From assembly GCA_002381945.1 (NCBI GenBank), contig DFXY01000029.1, positions 13,045 through 19,865 of the forward strand: DNA of 6,821 nt, read 5' to 3'. Both the position numbers and the translations under genes were made by a program. The notes under the pieces were generated by a model. It saw only the letters and a list, made by a program, of their open reading frames with translations, was not told the DNA's origin and ran no database searches. This DNA comes from Bacteriovoracaceae bacterium UBA4096 (GTDB lineage Bacteria > Bdellovibrionota > Bacteriovoracia > Bacteriovoracales > Bacteriovoracaceae). Shown one piece after another: positions 1 to 5,400 of the stretch; the first letter of the stretch is position 1; each line of letters opens with the position of its first letter.

Positions 1-76
1 CTATTGCTTTCAACGTCGGCACCGCAAATTTAGAGACAGCGACGCGTTAGATCAGTTAATGTATTGCTTTATAAGT

Positions 77-105
77 TTGCCAAATGCTCAGGATTTCATT
101 ATTAT
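77..105 (+). promoter_or_regulatory. Predicted sigma70-type promoter of rpsD
   Basis: A -35 box TTGCCA (77-82) and a -10 box TATTAT (100-105) are separated by exactly 17 bases, which is the optimal spacing. TTGCCA matches the consensus TTGACA at five of six positions, and TATTAT matches TATAAT at five of six. The transcription start would fall near 112, leaving a leader of about 80 bases before the rpsD ATG. No competing promoter-like pair of similar quality was seen in 1-192. This is a prediction from sequence only. Confidence 0.65.
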
Positions 106-111
106 TCCCTC

Positions 112-192
112 TCTCTCAATTGTGTGAGGATGCAGGCTCCCTGTTGGAGAATATTTATTTTATTGTTTCCTGCTAATGCCTAAGGAGAATTT
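112..192 (+). promoter_or_regulatory. rpsD 5' leader with possible autoregulatory fold
   Basis: The leader has several potential pairings. CTCC (137-140) can pair with GGAG (146-149) across a five-base loop. GCAGG (132-136) can pair with CCTGC (169-173) and enclose that hairpin. The sequence GGAGAAT occurs twice, at 146-152 and at 184-190; the second copy belongs to the real Shine-Dalgarno site. CTCC at 137-140 could therefore pair with either copy, giving two exclusive folds, one of which would hide the ribosome binding site. S4 is a known translational autoregulator in other bacteria (the E. coli alpha operon, the separate rpsD of Bacillus), which makes such a leader plausible, but the individual helices are short and no family match is claimed. 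Confidence 0.35.
181..187 (+). promoter_or_regulatory. Shine-Dalgarno site of rpsD
   Basis: TAAGGAG is a seven-base perfect anti-16S match and lies five bases before the ATG at 193. It fixes the start of rpsD and is as strong as expected for an abundant ribosomal protein. Its GGAGAAT part is duplicated upstream at 146-152. Confidence 0.85.
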
Positions 193-825
193 ATGGCAAA
201 AATCGACATGGGGCGTGCGCGCTTCAAAATTCAACGTCGTCTTGGTGTTGAATTACCTGGTCTTGGTAAGGCCGGAGCTCTAGAAAGAAAACCGTATGGT
301 CCAGGCCAGCACGGTATGCAACGTAAGAAGCTTTCGGACTATACTGTTCGTCTAGTTGAAAAACAAAAAGTTATGTTCAACTACGGTCTTCGCGAATCTC
401 AACTTCGTAACTACGTTAAAAAATCTAAGAAGATTAAAACAGCTTCATGGGTTGATTCAATGATCATCTCTCTTGAATCTCGTCTTGATAACGTTGTTTT
501 CCGTCTTAACTGGGCGCCTTCGACTCCAGCTGCTCGTCAGATGGTTTCTCACAAGCACATCAAAGTTAACGGTAAGACTGTTAACGTTCCAGGCTACCAG
601 GTTCAACCTAATGACGTGATTGAAATCACTGATACAGGTGCTAAATCAGGTAACTACCTTCAGGCGAAAATTCGTCCTCGTATCTCATCAATCCCGGCCT
701 TCTTGTCTAAAGAAGCTTCTGGTGAGAAAGAGAAAGCAAAAATGGTTGCAAAACCACTTGCTGAAGATATCCCATTCGCTTTCGAAAAGCGTCTCGTGAT
801 TGAATATTACTGGAAAGTAAAATAA
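193..825 (+). CDS. rpsD: 30S ribosomal protein S4
   Basis: S4 is a primary binder of the 5' domain of 16S rRNA; it nucleates 30S assembly and in many bacteria represses its own synthesis. The 210-residue product has the usual bacterial length. The N-terminal S4 region carries the family signature KPYGPGQHG (33-41) followed by RKKLSDY (44-50). The RNA-binding S4 domain runs from about 92 to 150 and includes the strongly conserved ESRLDNVVFRL (95-105), ARQMVSHKHIKVNG (114-127) and PGYQVQPND (133-141). The ending LVIEYYWKVK resembles the usual (I)VE(F/Y)Y terminus. There are no cysteines, so this is the zinc-free type. The start is set by TAAGGAG five bases upstream. Unlike the E. coli arrangement with rpsM, rpsK and rpoA, the gene here has its own promoter and terminator and converges with unrelated genes. 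Confidence 0.98.
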   Translation: MAKIDMGRARFKIQRRLGVELPGLGKAGALERKPYGPGQHGMQRKKLSDYTVRLVEKQKVMFNYGLRESQLRNYVKKSKKIKTASWVDSMIISLESRLDNVVFRLNWAPSTPAARQMVSHKHIKVNGKTVNVPGYQVQPNDVIEITDTGAKSGNYLQAKIRPRISSIPAFLSKEASGEKEKAKMVAKPLAEDIPFAFEKRLVIEYYWKVK

Positions 826-834
826 TCAAAAATG

Positions 835-864
835 AAGGGCCCTCGCAAGAGGGCCTTTTTTTTT
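835..864 (+). terminator. Intrinsic terminator of rpsD, probably bidirectional
   Basis: A seven-pair GC-rich stem, GGCCCTC (838-844) with GAGGGCC (849-855), is closed by a GCAA tetraloop of the GNRA type and followed by nine T residues (856-864). Flanking A and G bases at 835-837 can extend the stem into the T tract. Read on the minus strand, the same stem is followed by a less regular T-rich stretch (TTCATTTTTGATTATTTT), so it can probably also end the converging transcript. The T tract overlaps the stop codon (863-865) of the minus-strand gene. Confidence 0.93.
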
Positions 865-1555
865 ACTTCAAAAGCTGAGAGATTTCTTTCTCAAATTCAT
901 CTGCTTGTTTGTGACCTTTAATCATTCTGGGAAGTAACTTTTCATTCTTAAATATCAAAAGAGTAGGAAAGGTATCAATAGAGCGCATTTTAAATTCAAC
1001 GGTATCCGCTCTTTTAGTCACGATCTCCCCCAATTCCTTCTTGAGCTTTTGGTACTGACCTTTGGTGACATCTTTATCGAGTAAAATCATGAGCGGTAAT
1101 TTAAGTTCACTGGCAGCTTTTTGAATCTCCGGAATGGATTTCTGGGAAACTGGTTCATTGGCCGACCACAGATAGATTAAACCCTGTTTCTGGTTGAGAA
1201 CAAATTCCTGCAACTCCTTATCACTGATGTGACCAGGGAGGGCCTTAGGCTGAGCAAATTTTTTAGTCTCTTTACGGCATTTATCTCCCGAAAAGCTCAC
1301 TTCAATTCTTCCATCAGGAGTTATTTTTGAAAGTCCAGTTCCTCGAGGGATGGCCTTAATGATGATCCACTCGCCAACGGCACCAGCAGGAGATGCATAG
1401 TAGACATCTTTAGGACCTAACTGGGTTTTAGTCCACTCTTCTTGCCCCTGCCAATCATGAATTGTCTCTTTAACCGCCTTGCTACAGTTAAATTTATCCA
1501 GAGAAACTGCATGAACAGAAGGAAGGGTTAGCATGAAAAAAAGCAGAGCTTTCAT
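863..1555 (-). CDS. Exported thioredoxin-fold-like protein without CXXC
   Basis: The 230-residue product begins with a Sec-type signal peptide (about 1-16, cleavage predicted after SVHA), so it is probably periplasmic. Residues about 20-100 are not recognised; they hold the only two cysteines (C24 and C93), which could form a disulfide. Residues about 108-230 look like a thioredoxin-like domain: a beta strand ending GLIYLWSANEP (125-135), a helix, a second strand LPLMILLDKD (153-162), then DTFPTLLIFKNEKLL (194-208) with the typical cis-proline (P197), strand and turn. At the place of the WCxxC redox motif the sequence reads WSANEP, so thiol-disulfide activity is not expected. The ATG overlaps the TGA of the preceding gene (ATGA, 1552-1555) and there is no strong Shine-Dalgarno site, which suggests translational coupling. 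It is the last gene of the three-gene exported unit. The fold call is by pattern only; function unknown. Confidence 0.8.
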   Translation of the reverse strand: MKALLFFMLTLPSVHAVSLDKFNCSKAVKETIHDWQGQEEWTKTQLGPKDVYYASPAGAVGEWIIIKAIPRGTGLSKITPDGRIEVSFSGDKCRKETKKFAQPKALPGHISDKELQEFVLNQKQGLIYLWSANEPVSQKSIPEIQKAASELKLPLMILLDKDVTKGQYQKLKKELGEIVTKRADTVEFKMRSIDTFPTLLIFKNEKLLPRMIKGHKQADEFEKEISQLLK

Positions 1556-1800
1556 TTTTTTAGAATCTTCACTTTATCCAGAGTCTTTTCATGAACCTCT
1601 ATAGCAAAGCTCACTCCTTGCTTGAACTTGAAGTCTTTAGGAAAAGCACTCTTCGGCAAAAAATAGGACTGACCCAGAGAATCTATGACTTTGATTTTCT
1701 TATCATCAAATTCATTTCCTATTTTTCCGCGGATAAAAACATCGCGGCTGGTTTCAGCATAAACACTCAATGTCAAAAAAAGGAGTATAAGAGATTTCAT
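1552..1800 (-). CDS. Small exported beta-rich protein, unknown
   Basis: I place the start at the ATG at 1798-1800, giving 82 residues. This ATG has GGAG (1808-1811) seven bases upstream and yields a clean signal peptide MKSLILLFLTLSVYA followed by ETS. A GTG further upstream (1816-1818) stays in frame but would put six polar residues before the signal peptide and overlap the previous gene, so it is unlikely. The mature part of about 66 residues has no cysteines and alternates short hydrophobic and charged stretches (VFIRGKIGNE, KIKVIDSLGQSYFLP, VSFAIEVHEKTLDKVKILKK), which suggests a small all-beta fold, possibly OB- or SH3-like. It starts one base after the stop of the Cys-rich gene and overlaps the next gene by ATGA, so the three are almost certainly co-translated. 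No family recognised. Confidence 0.8.
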   Translation of the reverse strand: MKSLILLFLTLSVYAETSRDVFIRGKIGNEFDDKKIKVIDSLGQSYFLPKSAFPKDFKFKQGVSFAIEVHEKTLDKVKILKK

Positions 1801-1801
1801 A

Positions 1802-3175
1802 TTATTGCTCCGAGGCACCCGAGAGAATCTTCTTCAATCTCGGAGTCATGAAAAGTTTGGATTCACTGGCAGGTCTTTGGGAGAAATATCCCTGATCTTT
1901 AGTACAACGAACAGCATCTGCATCTGTGCCTCCACATTTATCAGCTCCACAAGAAGACATTCTGATAAATTGGCCACCGCCTTCTTTTTGTTCGCAGACT
2001 ACATAACCGGTACAAATGCGGCTTCTTCCCTTGGGACCACAGCCCGGGCCATTGACGATCTTACGTGGAAGATCACTCACCCACTTGCAAGTCTCGGCCT
2101 TATAATTGCGGGGATTCTTCTCATCTTCATTTTCTTCTACAACTTTAACTTCGTCTTTTTTAACTTCAACTTCAGGCTTCTTCTTTTCCAGGAGGGACTG
2201 ACATGATTTGGGTGATGATAAAGCATCCCATTCTTTTTGATGACTCTCATCTAATCCAGACAATAAATCCGGCTCTTTTTGATGCTTAAACTTTCTCTCA
2301 ACTAAACAGTTTACAGAAGCGGAATCATCTTTGATCTTTTTAACCTGATCTTCCGAGAGACAGACTTCCTTACTCTTAGGGAATTTGGCACAAAGTCCTG
2401 CAAAGATTTCCAGAACTTTCTCCTGCCTCAAACCTTCCTGGGCCTGAAGAAAATTCTTTGCTTCAACTGTCATTTCTTTATCTTTGAAATTAGGATGATT
2501 TTTTTCGAACTCGTCCTCTAAGGCCTTGAGTTCTTCTTCCAGCTTGTCTTCCAGAATGGCCGCAACTTCATCCAGAGTAACCGTGGCCTTTTCTTCTTTC
2601 GGTTTTACTTCTTTAGGTTTTTCTTCTTTAGGCTTTTCTTCCTTAGGCTTTTCTTCCTTAGGTTTTTCTACCTTAACATCAACCACAGTCACGGGTTTAA
2701 CTGTTCTTTCCCCGGCAATTTTTCGGTCTGCTGCAGATAATTTATCACAATCTGTTTTATGAGAAGCGCAACGATCAATATCAGCTTCTCGTTTAAACTC
2801 AGCTTCTTTCTTCGCTTGCACATCACTGCTAAGACCTTGTCTCGCCCATTCGTTCTTTTTTTCCAATAGACCTGTCACTACCCGAACTTGGGATTTTTTT
2901 AAAGCACTCTGAGTACTGGTTAAACAGTAGGCCTTATTAGTTTTACAGCTTTCCTGATAAACTTTTAATTCCTCTTCAGAATACTTCTGCCAGGCCTCTT
3001 TATAAAATTTTGTATACTCATCATTGGGAAGCTTATTATTAAATTTATGAGTCGTTCTCCACTTATAAAGCTCCTCTTCTCGGGCCTCTTCCAGCTCTTT
3101 TAACTTCTTCTCGGGACCGGTTTGGGCCAATAGAGACTGGGTAAAAAGAAGGGACAATAGAATAAGTGAACGCAT
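1802..3175 (-). CDS. Exported Cys-rich Lys/Glu-rich protein with KPKEE repeat
   Basis: The 457-residue product starts with a signal peptide (MRSLILLSLLFTQSLLA, then QTG), so export to the periplasm or beyond is likely. Residues 20-155 are highly charged and predicted helical. A low-complexity linker of five KPKEE-type units fills 171-195. A second helical charged region spans about 200-340. The C-terminal part (363-424) is rich in cysteine and glycine, with C363, C379, C388, C394, C409, C414 and C424; together with eight earlier cysteines the total is 15. Several cysteines come in pairs six to nine residues apart (77/84, 136/143, 262/272), each pair after a charged helix, suggesting a repeated disulfide-closed unit. 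The start is supported by AAAGGAT (3181-3187) five bases upstream. It heads the three-gene exported unit. The Pro-Lys-Glu linker recalls TonB/TolA-type spacers, but I see no TonB C-terminal domain. Function unknown. Confidence 0.85.
   Translation of the reverse strand: MRSLILLSLLFTQSLLAQTGPEKKLKELEEAREEELYKWRTTHKFNNKLPNDEYTKFYKEAWQKYSEEELKVYQESCKTNKAYCLTSTQSALKKSQVRVVTGLLEKKNEWARQGLSSDVQAKKEAEFKREADIDRCASHKTDCDKLSAADRKIAGERTVKPVTVVDVKVEKPKEEKPKEEKPKEEKPKEVKPKEEKATVTLDEVAAILEDKLEEELKALEDEFEKNHPNFKDKEMTVEAKNFLQAQEGLRQEKVLEIFAGLCAKFPKSKEVCLSEDQVKKIKDDSASVNCLVERKFKHQKEPDLLSGLDESHQKEWDALSSPKSCQSLLEKKKPEVEVKKDEVKVVEENEDEKNPRNYKAETCKWVSDLPRKIVNGPGCGPKGRSRICTGYVVCEQKEGGGQFIRMSSCGADKCGGTDADAVRCTKDQGYFSQRPASESKLFMTPRLKKILSGASEQ
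2591..2665 (-). repeat. Tandem 15-bp repeat encoding five KPKEE units
   Basis: Five consecutive 15-base units encode KPKEE, KPKEE, KPKEE, KPKEV and KPKEE (residues 171-195 of the Cys-rich exported protein). The copies differ at synonymous third positions (AAA/AAG for Lys, CCT/CCG for Pro, AAG/AAA), and one has a Glu-to-Val change. The array is therefore not freshly duplicated, but the near identity could still allow length variation by slippage. Charged proline-rich repeats of this type usually form extended linkers in the periplasm. Confidence 0.92.
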
Positions 3176-3239
3176 AAGAGATCCTTTAACAATGATTTCC
3201 TATGGGCCCTATCGGAATTTAAACGAAAAATATGAATTT

Positions 3240-3476
3240 CTAAGGCTGAGAAGATTTGTCGGCCGCTATCTGGGCGTGAACATGCTCTCTTAAGGCCCTC
3301 AAGGTATGGATGGATTTTTTCACATACTCATCGGCCTTACGAAGACGGGTGATTTCATCAGATAGCTGAGGATTATTTCGACTAAGCAAGGTTAAGGCGC
3401 GGGAAACCGAAGCATCGATTATAGAAAAGGTGTTGGCAAGATCGTGGATGTATTTTCTAGTGTCGTCGTGATTCAT
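3240..3476 (-). CDS. Small protein resembling an orphan kinase DHp hairpin
   Basis: The 78-residue soluble product is predicted to form two helices (about 5-32 and 38-72) joined by a short loop NNPQL. The first helix contains YIHDLANTFSIIDASVSRAL (9-28), which resembles the H-box of histidine kinases (H-D/E-L-x-N-P-L-x-x-I), with H11 as the possible phosphoacceptor. The usual proline after the Asn is Thr here. No ATP-binding domain follows: the frame stops at TAG and another gene starts 64 bases later. It could be a phosphotransfer protein, a dimerisation partner of a kinase encoded elsewhere, or simply a helical hairpin whose HDLAN motif is a coincidence. The start is supported by AAAGG (3482-3486) five bases upstream. 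It lies 45 bases after the oxidase operon, behind a perfect hairpin. Confidence 0.72.
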   Translation of the reverse strand: MNHDDTRKYIHDLANTFSIIDASVSRALTLLSRNNPQLSDEITRLRKADEYVKKSIHTLRALREHVHAQIAADKSSQP

Positions 3477-3487
3477 ATTAACCTTTC

Positions 3488-3510
3488 TTGGGGAGAGAGA
3501 GTCTCCCCAA
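3488..3510. repeat. Perfect 9-bp inverted repeat (hairpin) before the DHp-like gene
   Basis: TTGGGGAGA (3488-3496) and TCTCCCCAA (3502-3510) are perfectly complementary across a five-base spacer. The repeat lies in the 45-base gap between the oxidase subunit IV gene and the DHp-like gene. Neither side has a T tract, so it is not a standard intrinsic terminator. On the minus-strand transcript the stem ends immediately before the Shine-Dalgarno sequence (3482-3486) of the downstream gene. It could stabilise or punctuate the oxidase mRNA, modulate translation of the next gene, or be an operator for a dimeric regulator. Confidence 0.85.
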
Positions 3511-3521
3511 TCAAGATTATC

Positions 3522-3836
3522 TTAGAATGGTTTATACATAGCTTCAAGGCAAAGAACAGTAGCAAAGATTGCAGCAGAAATAGGTACTGCAGCAATAAAT
3601 CTTAACCACTTAGTCTCTTCTTTTAGATGCATATAGTAAAAGGCCACCAGGAAGGCCTTCCCTACTGCCAATAGCGTAAGAGATGAAGCTTTAGCAATTT
3701 TACCAATTCCAGGTATTTCAGCTACCCAGATCTCAATGGCAGTCAAAACCGCTAAAAGAAGAAAGATAATGAGGTACTCTTTCTTGTGGCTCTTGTGTTC
3801 ATGTTGTTCGTGAGTTTGTGCATGATGTTCAGACAC
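3522..3836 (-). CDS. ctaF: Cytochrome c oxidase subunit IV (bacterial small subunit)
   Basis: The 104-residue protein belongs by pattern to the prokaryotic COX4/CyoD-type small subunits, three-helix membrane proteins that stabilise the aa3/caa3 oxidase core. Predicted membrane segments are about 20-39, 48-68 and 77-97. The region KAFLVAFYYMHLKEE (60-74) is the family signature, normally K-x-x-L-V-x-x-Y/F-F-M-H-L-K. The N-terminus is histidine-rich (six His in residues 4-17). The start codon is GTG (3834-3836), chosen because a perfect TAAGGAG (3843-3849) lies six bases upstream. The gene starts three bases after the SCO stop codon and is the last gene of the oxidase cluster. The symbol follows the Bacillus caa3 naming and is a functional analogy. 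Confidence 0.88.
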   Translation of the reverse strand: MSEHHAQTHEQHEHKSHKKEYLIIFLLLAVLTAIEIWVAEIPGIGKIAKASSLTLLAVGKAFLVAFYYMHLKEETKWLRFIAAVPISAAIFATVLCLEAMYKPF

Positions 3837-3839
3837 GGA

Positions 3840-4505
3840 TTACTCCTTAGTAGCAGGACGATTTATTAAAAGCCCTACATCAATCATTAGTTTATTAACG
3901 TCATTAGTTTCAAAAGAATAGTAGCCGCGCACCCGGTTTTCACCGTCAACCAGGACAATCTTTTCAGAGTGAGCGATATCAAACAAATCTTTTGGATTTT
4001 TCTCAACGCCTACCTTGAAACCATCCCGATAAAGTTTAAACATGGCATCTTTGTCGGTACCCGTTAAAAATGTCCAGGTAAAGGGATTGGCCTTGTGCTT
4101 GCGGGCCAGGTCAAACAAGACCTTCTCGTTGTCATGCTCAGGATCAACCGTGAAAGTAACTATCGCTACCTTCTTACCAGTGCCACGAACCCTCTTTTGA
4201 ATTTTTTCCAGATCTGCCAGCATTTTTGGGCAAACAGACGGGCAGCGGGCGAAGACAAAGTTGGCCAGATAGACTCTTCCCTTTAAATCCTTAGAACCGA
4301 ATCGCTGACCATTCTCTGAAATCAGCTCAAAATCCGGAACCTGAGCAATAATAGGAAGCTCCGGCGGAAGGGTTCTGTTAAGCGATCGATAAATCGGATA
4401 AGAAAAACCAAAGACTAAAAAGAATACCCAGAACAGTTTGGAACGAACGAGGATTTCCACCACGTTCGTTTTACGAATAAATTCTGGTTGGGCCGCAATT
4501 GTCAT
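3840..4505 (-). CDS. SCO1/SenC-family copper chaperone for oxidase CuA site
   Basis: SCO proteins are membrane-anchored thioredoxin-fold proteins that bind copper and help load or reduce the CuA centre of cytochrome oxidase subunit II. The 221-residue product has one N-terminal membrane anchor (about 23-39) and a periplasmic domain from about 55. The metal-binding motif CPSVCP (C88, C92) follows ANFVFARCP, and the third ligand is H179 in FDIAHSEKIVLVD. The conserved TFTVDPEHD (117-125) matches the family S-V-D-P-x-x-D element. All key residues are present, so it should be active. The ATG (4503-4505) shares one base with the TAA of the upstream cytochrome gene (TAATG), indicating coupling; no strong Shine-Dalgarno is present. 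Confidence 0.95.
   Translation of the reverse strand: MTIAAQPEFIRKTNVVEILVRSKLFWVFFLVFGFSYPIYRSLNRTLPPELPIIAQVPDFELISENGQRFGSKDLKGRVYLANFVFARCPSVCPKMLADLEKIQKRVRGTGKKVAIVTFTVDPEHDNEKVLFDLARKHKANPFTWTFLTGTDKDAMFKLYRDGFKVGVEKNPKDLFDIAHSEKIVLVDGENRVRGYYSFETNDVNKLMIDVGLLINRPATKE
3843..3849 (-). promoter_or_regulatory. Shine-Dalgarno site deciding the GTG start of subunit IV
   Basis: On the minus strand the sequence reads TAAGGAG, then TAATCC, then GTG. The TAA of the spacer is the stop codon of the SCO gene. This strong site marks the non-ATG start of the small oxidase subunit and suggests independent, efficient initiation rather than coupling alone. Confidence 0.8.
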
Positions 4506-5392
4506 TATTTTTTACCGTTTAGTTTGTCCATAAGTTCATTTCGACGCTTGTTATCTGCACCGGTTTCACGCAGATCCTGGACATAGTACGCCAGCGCCCA
4601 TAGCTCTTCATCCGTCACCACATCTTTCCAACCCGGCATTCCCGATCCAGTTACACCGTACATAAGGCGTTGAACGATAGAAGGGACATCGGTAATAGAA
4701 CGCAGGTCGTGATAAGTGAAATCAGGAGGTAGAACTTTATAATTATACTCTCCATCCTGAGATTTTAATTGATGGAGATCAGCACCAATATCAACAGTGG
4801 TGCCAAGTTCCTTGGCCCAACCATTGATCTCTTCTTTAGTCGCGTAACCACGGTGACATTGAGTACAAGCAGCGGTGACGTGATAAACTTTACGACCTTT
4901 TTCAATCGCCTGATGACGATAAGTATCACCGAAAGGATCGGCCGGTAACTCCAGCTTGGTTCCTAGAGTTTTATCTTTACCTTCCCAGACTTCCGGAGCG
5001 AAGACTTTGATGTATTGAATGACAGCATCCAAGCGCTCATTGGAAATATCCCAAGGAAGCATGGCCGTTCCTTTAAGACCATGACGAATGATTCTTACGA
5101 AATCTTCATCATGAGGAAGCTCTCCATAATTTACCCAAGGGAATTTATAAAGACCCTGAGTAAAGTCACGAGGCGGTGGCAACAGACCTAGAGCGGCCGG
5201 ACCGTTTCCTTTACCGTCCATGCCGTGACACTGGATACAGTATTCAACGTAAGTTGTGTAACCAAGATTTAAAGTTTTAGCACTAACCTCTTTCCCTCCG
5301 AGGATTTTACCTTCCTTAAACGGAGACTTCTCAACAACACAGGCCGTTGAGAGGAAAAGTGCCATCATTGAAACAAGGATAAGTTTCATCAT
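4505..5392 (-). CDS. Diheme cytochrome c, probable lipoprotein
   Basis: The 295-residue product has two class-I-like cytochrome c domains. The first heme site is CIQCH (52-56) with a probable Met ligand in GTAMLPW (M111). The second is CTQCH (176-180) with a probable Met ligand in GSGMPGW (M252). Between them LPPPRDFTQGLYKF and GELPHDEDFVRIIRHG match a common pattern of periplasmic mono- and diheme cytochromes. The N-terminus is a signal sequence ending LSTAC, so C18 is a likely lipidated cysteine, although Ser rather than Leu occupies position -3. Two consecutive ATGs are possible starts (5390-5392 or 5387-5389); AAAGGAA lies upstream and suits the second slightly better in spacing. The gene starts eight bases after subunit III and overlaps the SCO gene by one base. 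It is likely the electron donor to, or an accessory subunit of, the oxidase. Confidence 0.93.
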   Translation of the reverse strand: MMKLILVSMMALFLSTACVVEKSPFKEGKILGGKEVSAKTLNLGYTTYVEYCIQCHGMDGKGNGPAALGLLPPPRDFTQGLYKFPWVNYGELPHDEDFVRIIRHGLKGTAMLPWDISNERLDAVIQYIKVFAPEVWEGKDKTLGTKLELPADPFGDTYRHQAIEKGRKVYHVTAACTQCHRGYATKEEINGWAKELGTTVDIGADLHQLKSQDGEYNYKVLPPDFTYHDLRSITDVPSIVQRLMYGVTGSGMPGWKDVVTDEELWALAYYVQDLRETGADNKRRNELMDKLNGKK

Positions 5393-5400
5393 CAGTTCCT

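Noticed and set aside
2..70. Direct repeat TATTGCTTT at 2-10 and 62-70
   Set aside because: Nine bases of AT-rich sequence can recur by chance, and neither copy is followed by a suitable -10 box.
1..127. Possible C-terminus of an upstream gene (open frames ending at 50 and at 127 on the plus strand)
   Set aside because: The tails are too short and unrecognisable to support a call, and the second would overlap the rpsD promoter.
1801..1818. Upstream GTG (1816-1818) as start of the small exported protein
   Set aside because: It would add polar residues before the signal peptide and overlap the preceding gene; the ATG at 1798-1800 has GGAG seven bases away.
1591..2206. Two plus-strand open frames (1591-1851 and 1805-2206)
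   Set aside because: They lie opposite well-supported exported genes with signal peptides and good start sites; their products are low-complexity and match nothing I recognise.
2526..2762. Plus-strand open frame with a serine-rich LGFSS-type repeat
   Set aside because: It is the antisense of the KPKEE repeat in the minus-strand gene. Its periodicity comes entirely from that repeat and it has no supporting ribosome binding site.
3177..3239. Promoter or terminator in the gap before the Cys-rich exported gene
   Set aside because: No hairpin with a T tract and no convincing -35/-10 pair was found; only the Shine-Dalgarno site at 3181-3187 is clear. The GGGCCC there is a bare six-base palindrome.
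4095..4286. Plus-strand open frame opposite the SCO gene
   Set aside because: It is short and antisense to a fully conserved SCO domain, including its CPSVCP motif.
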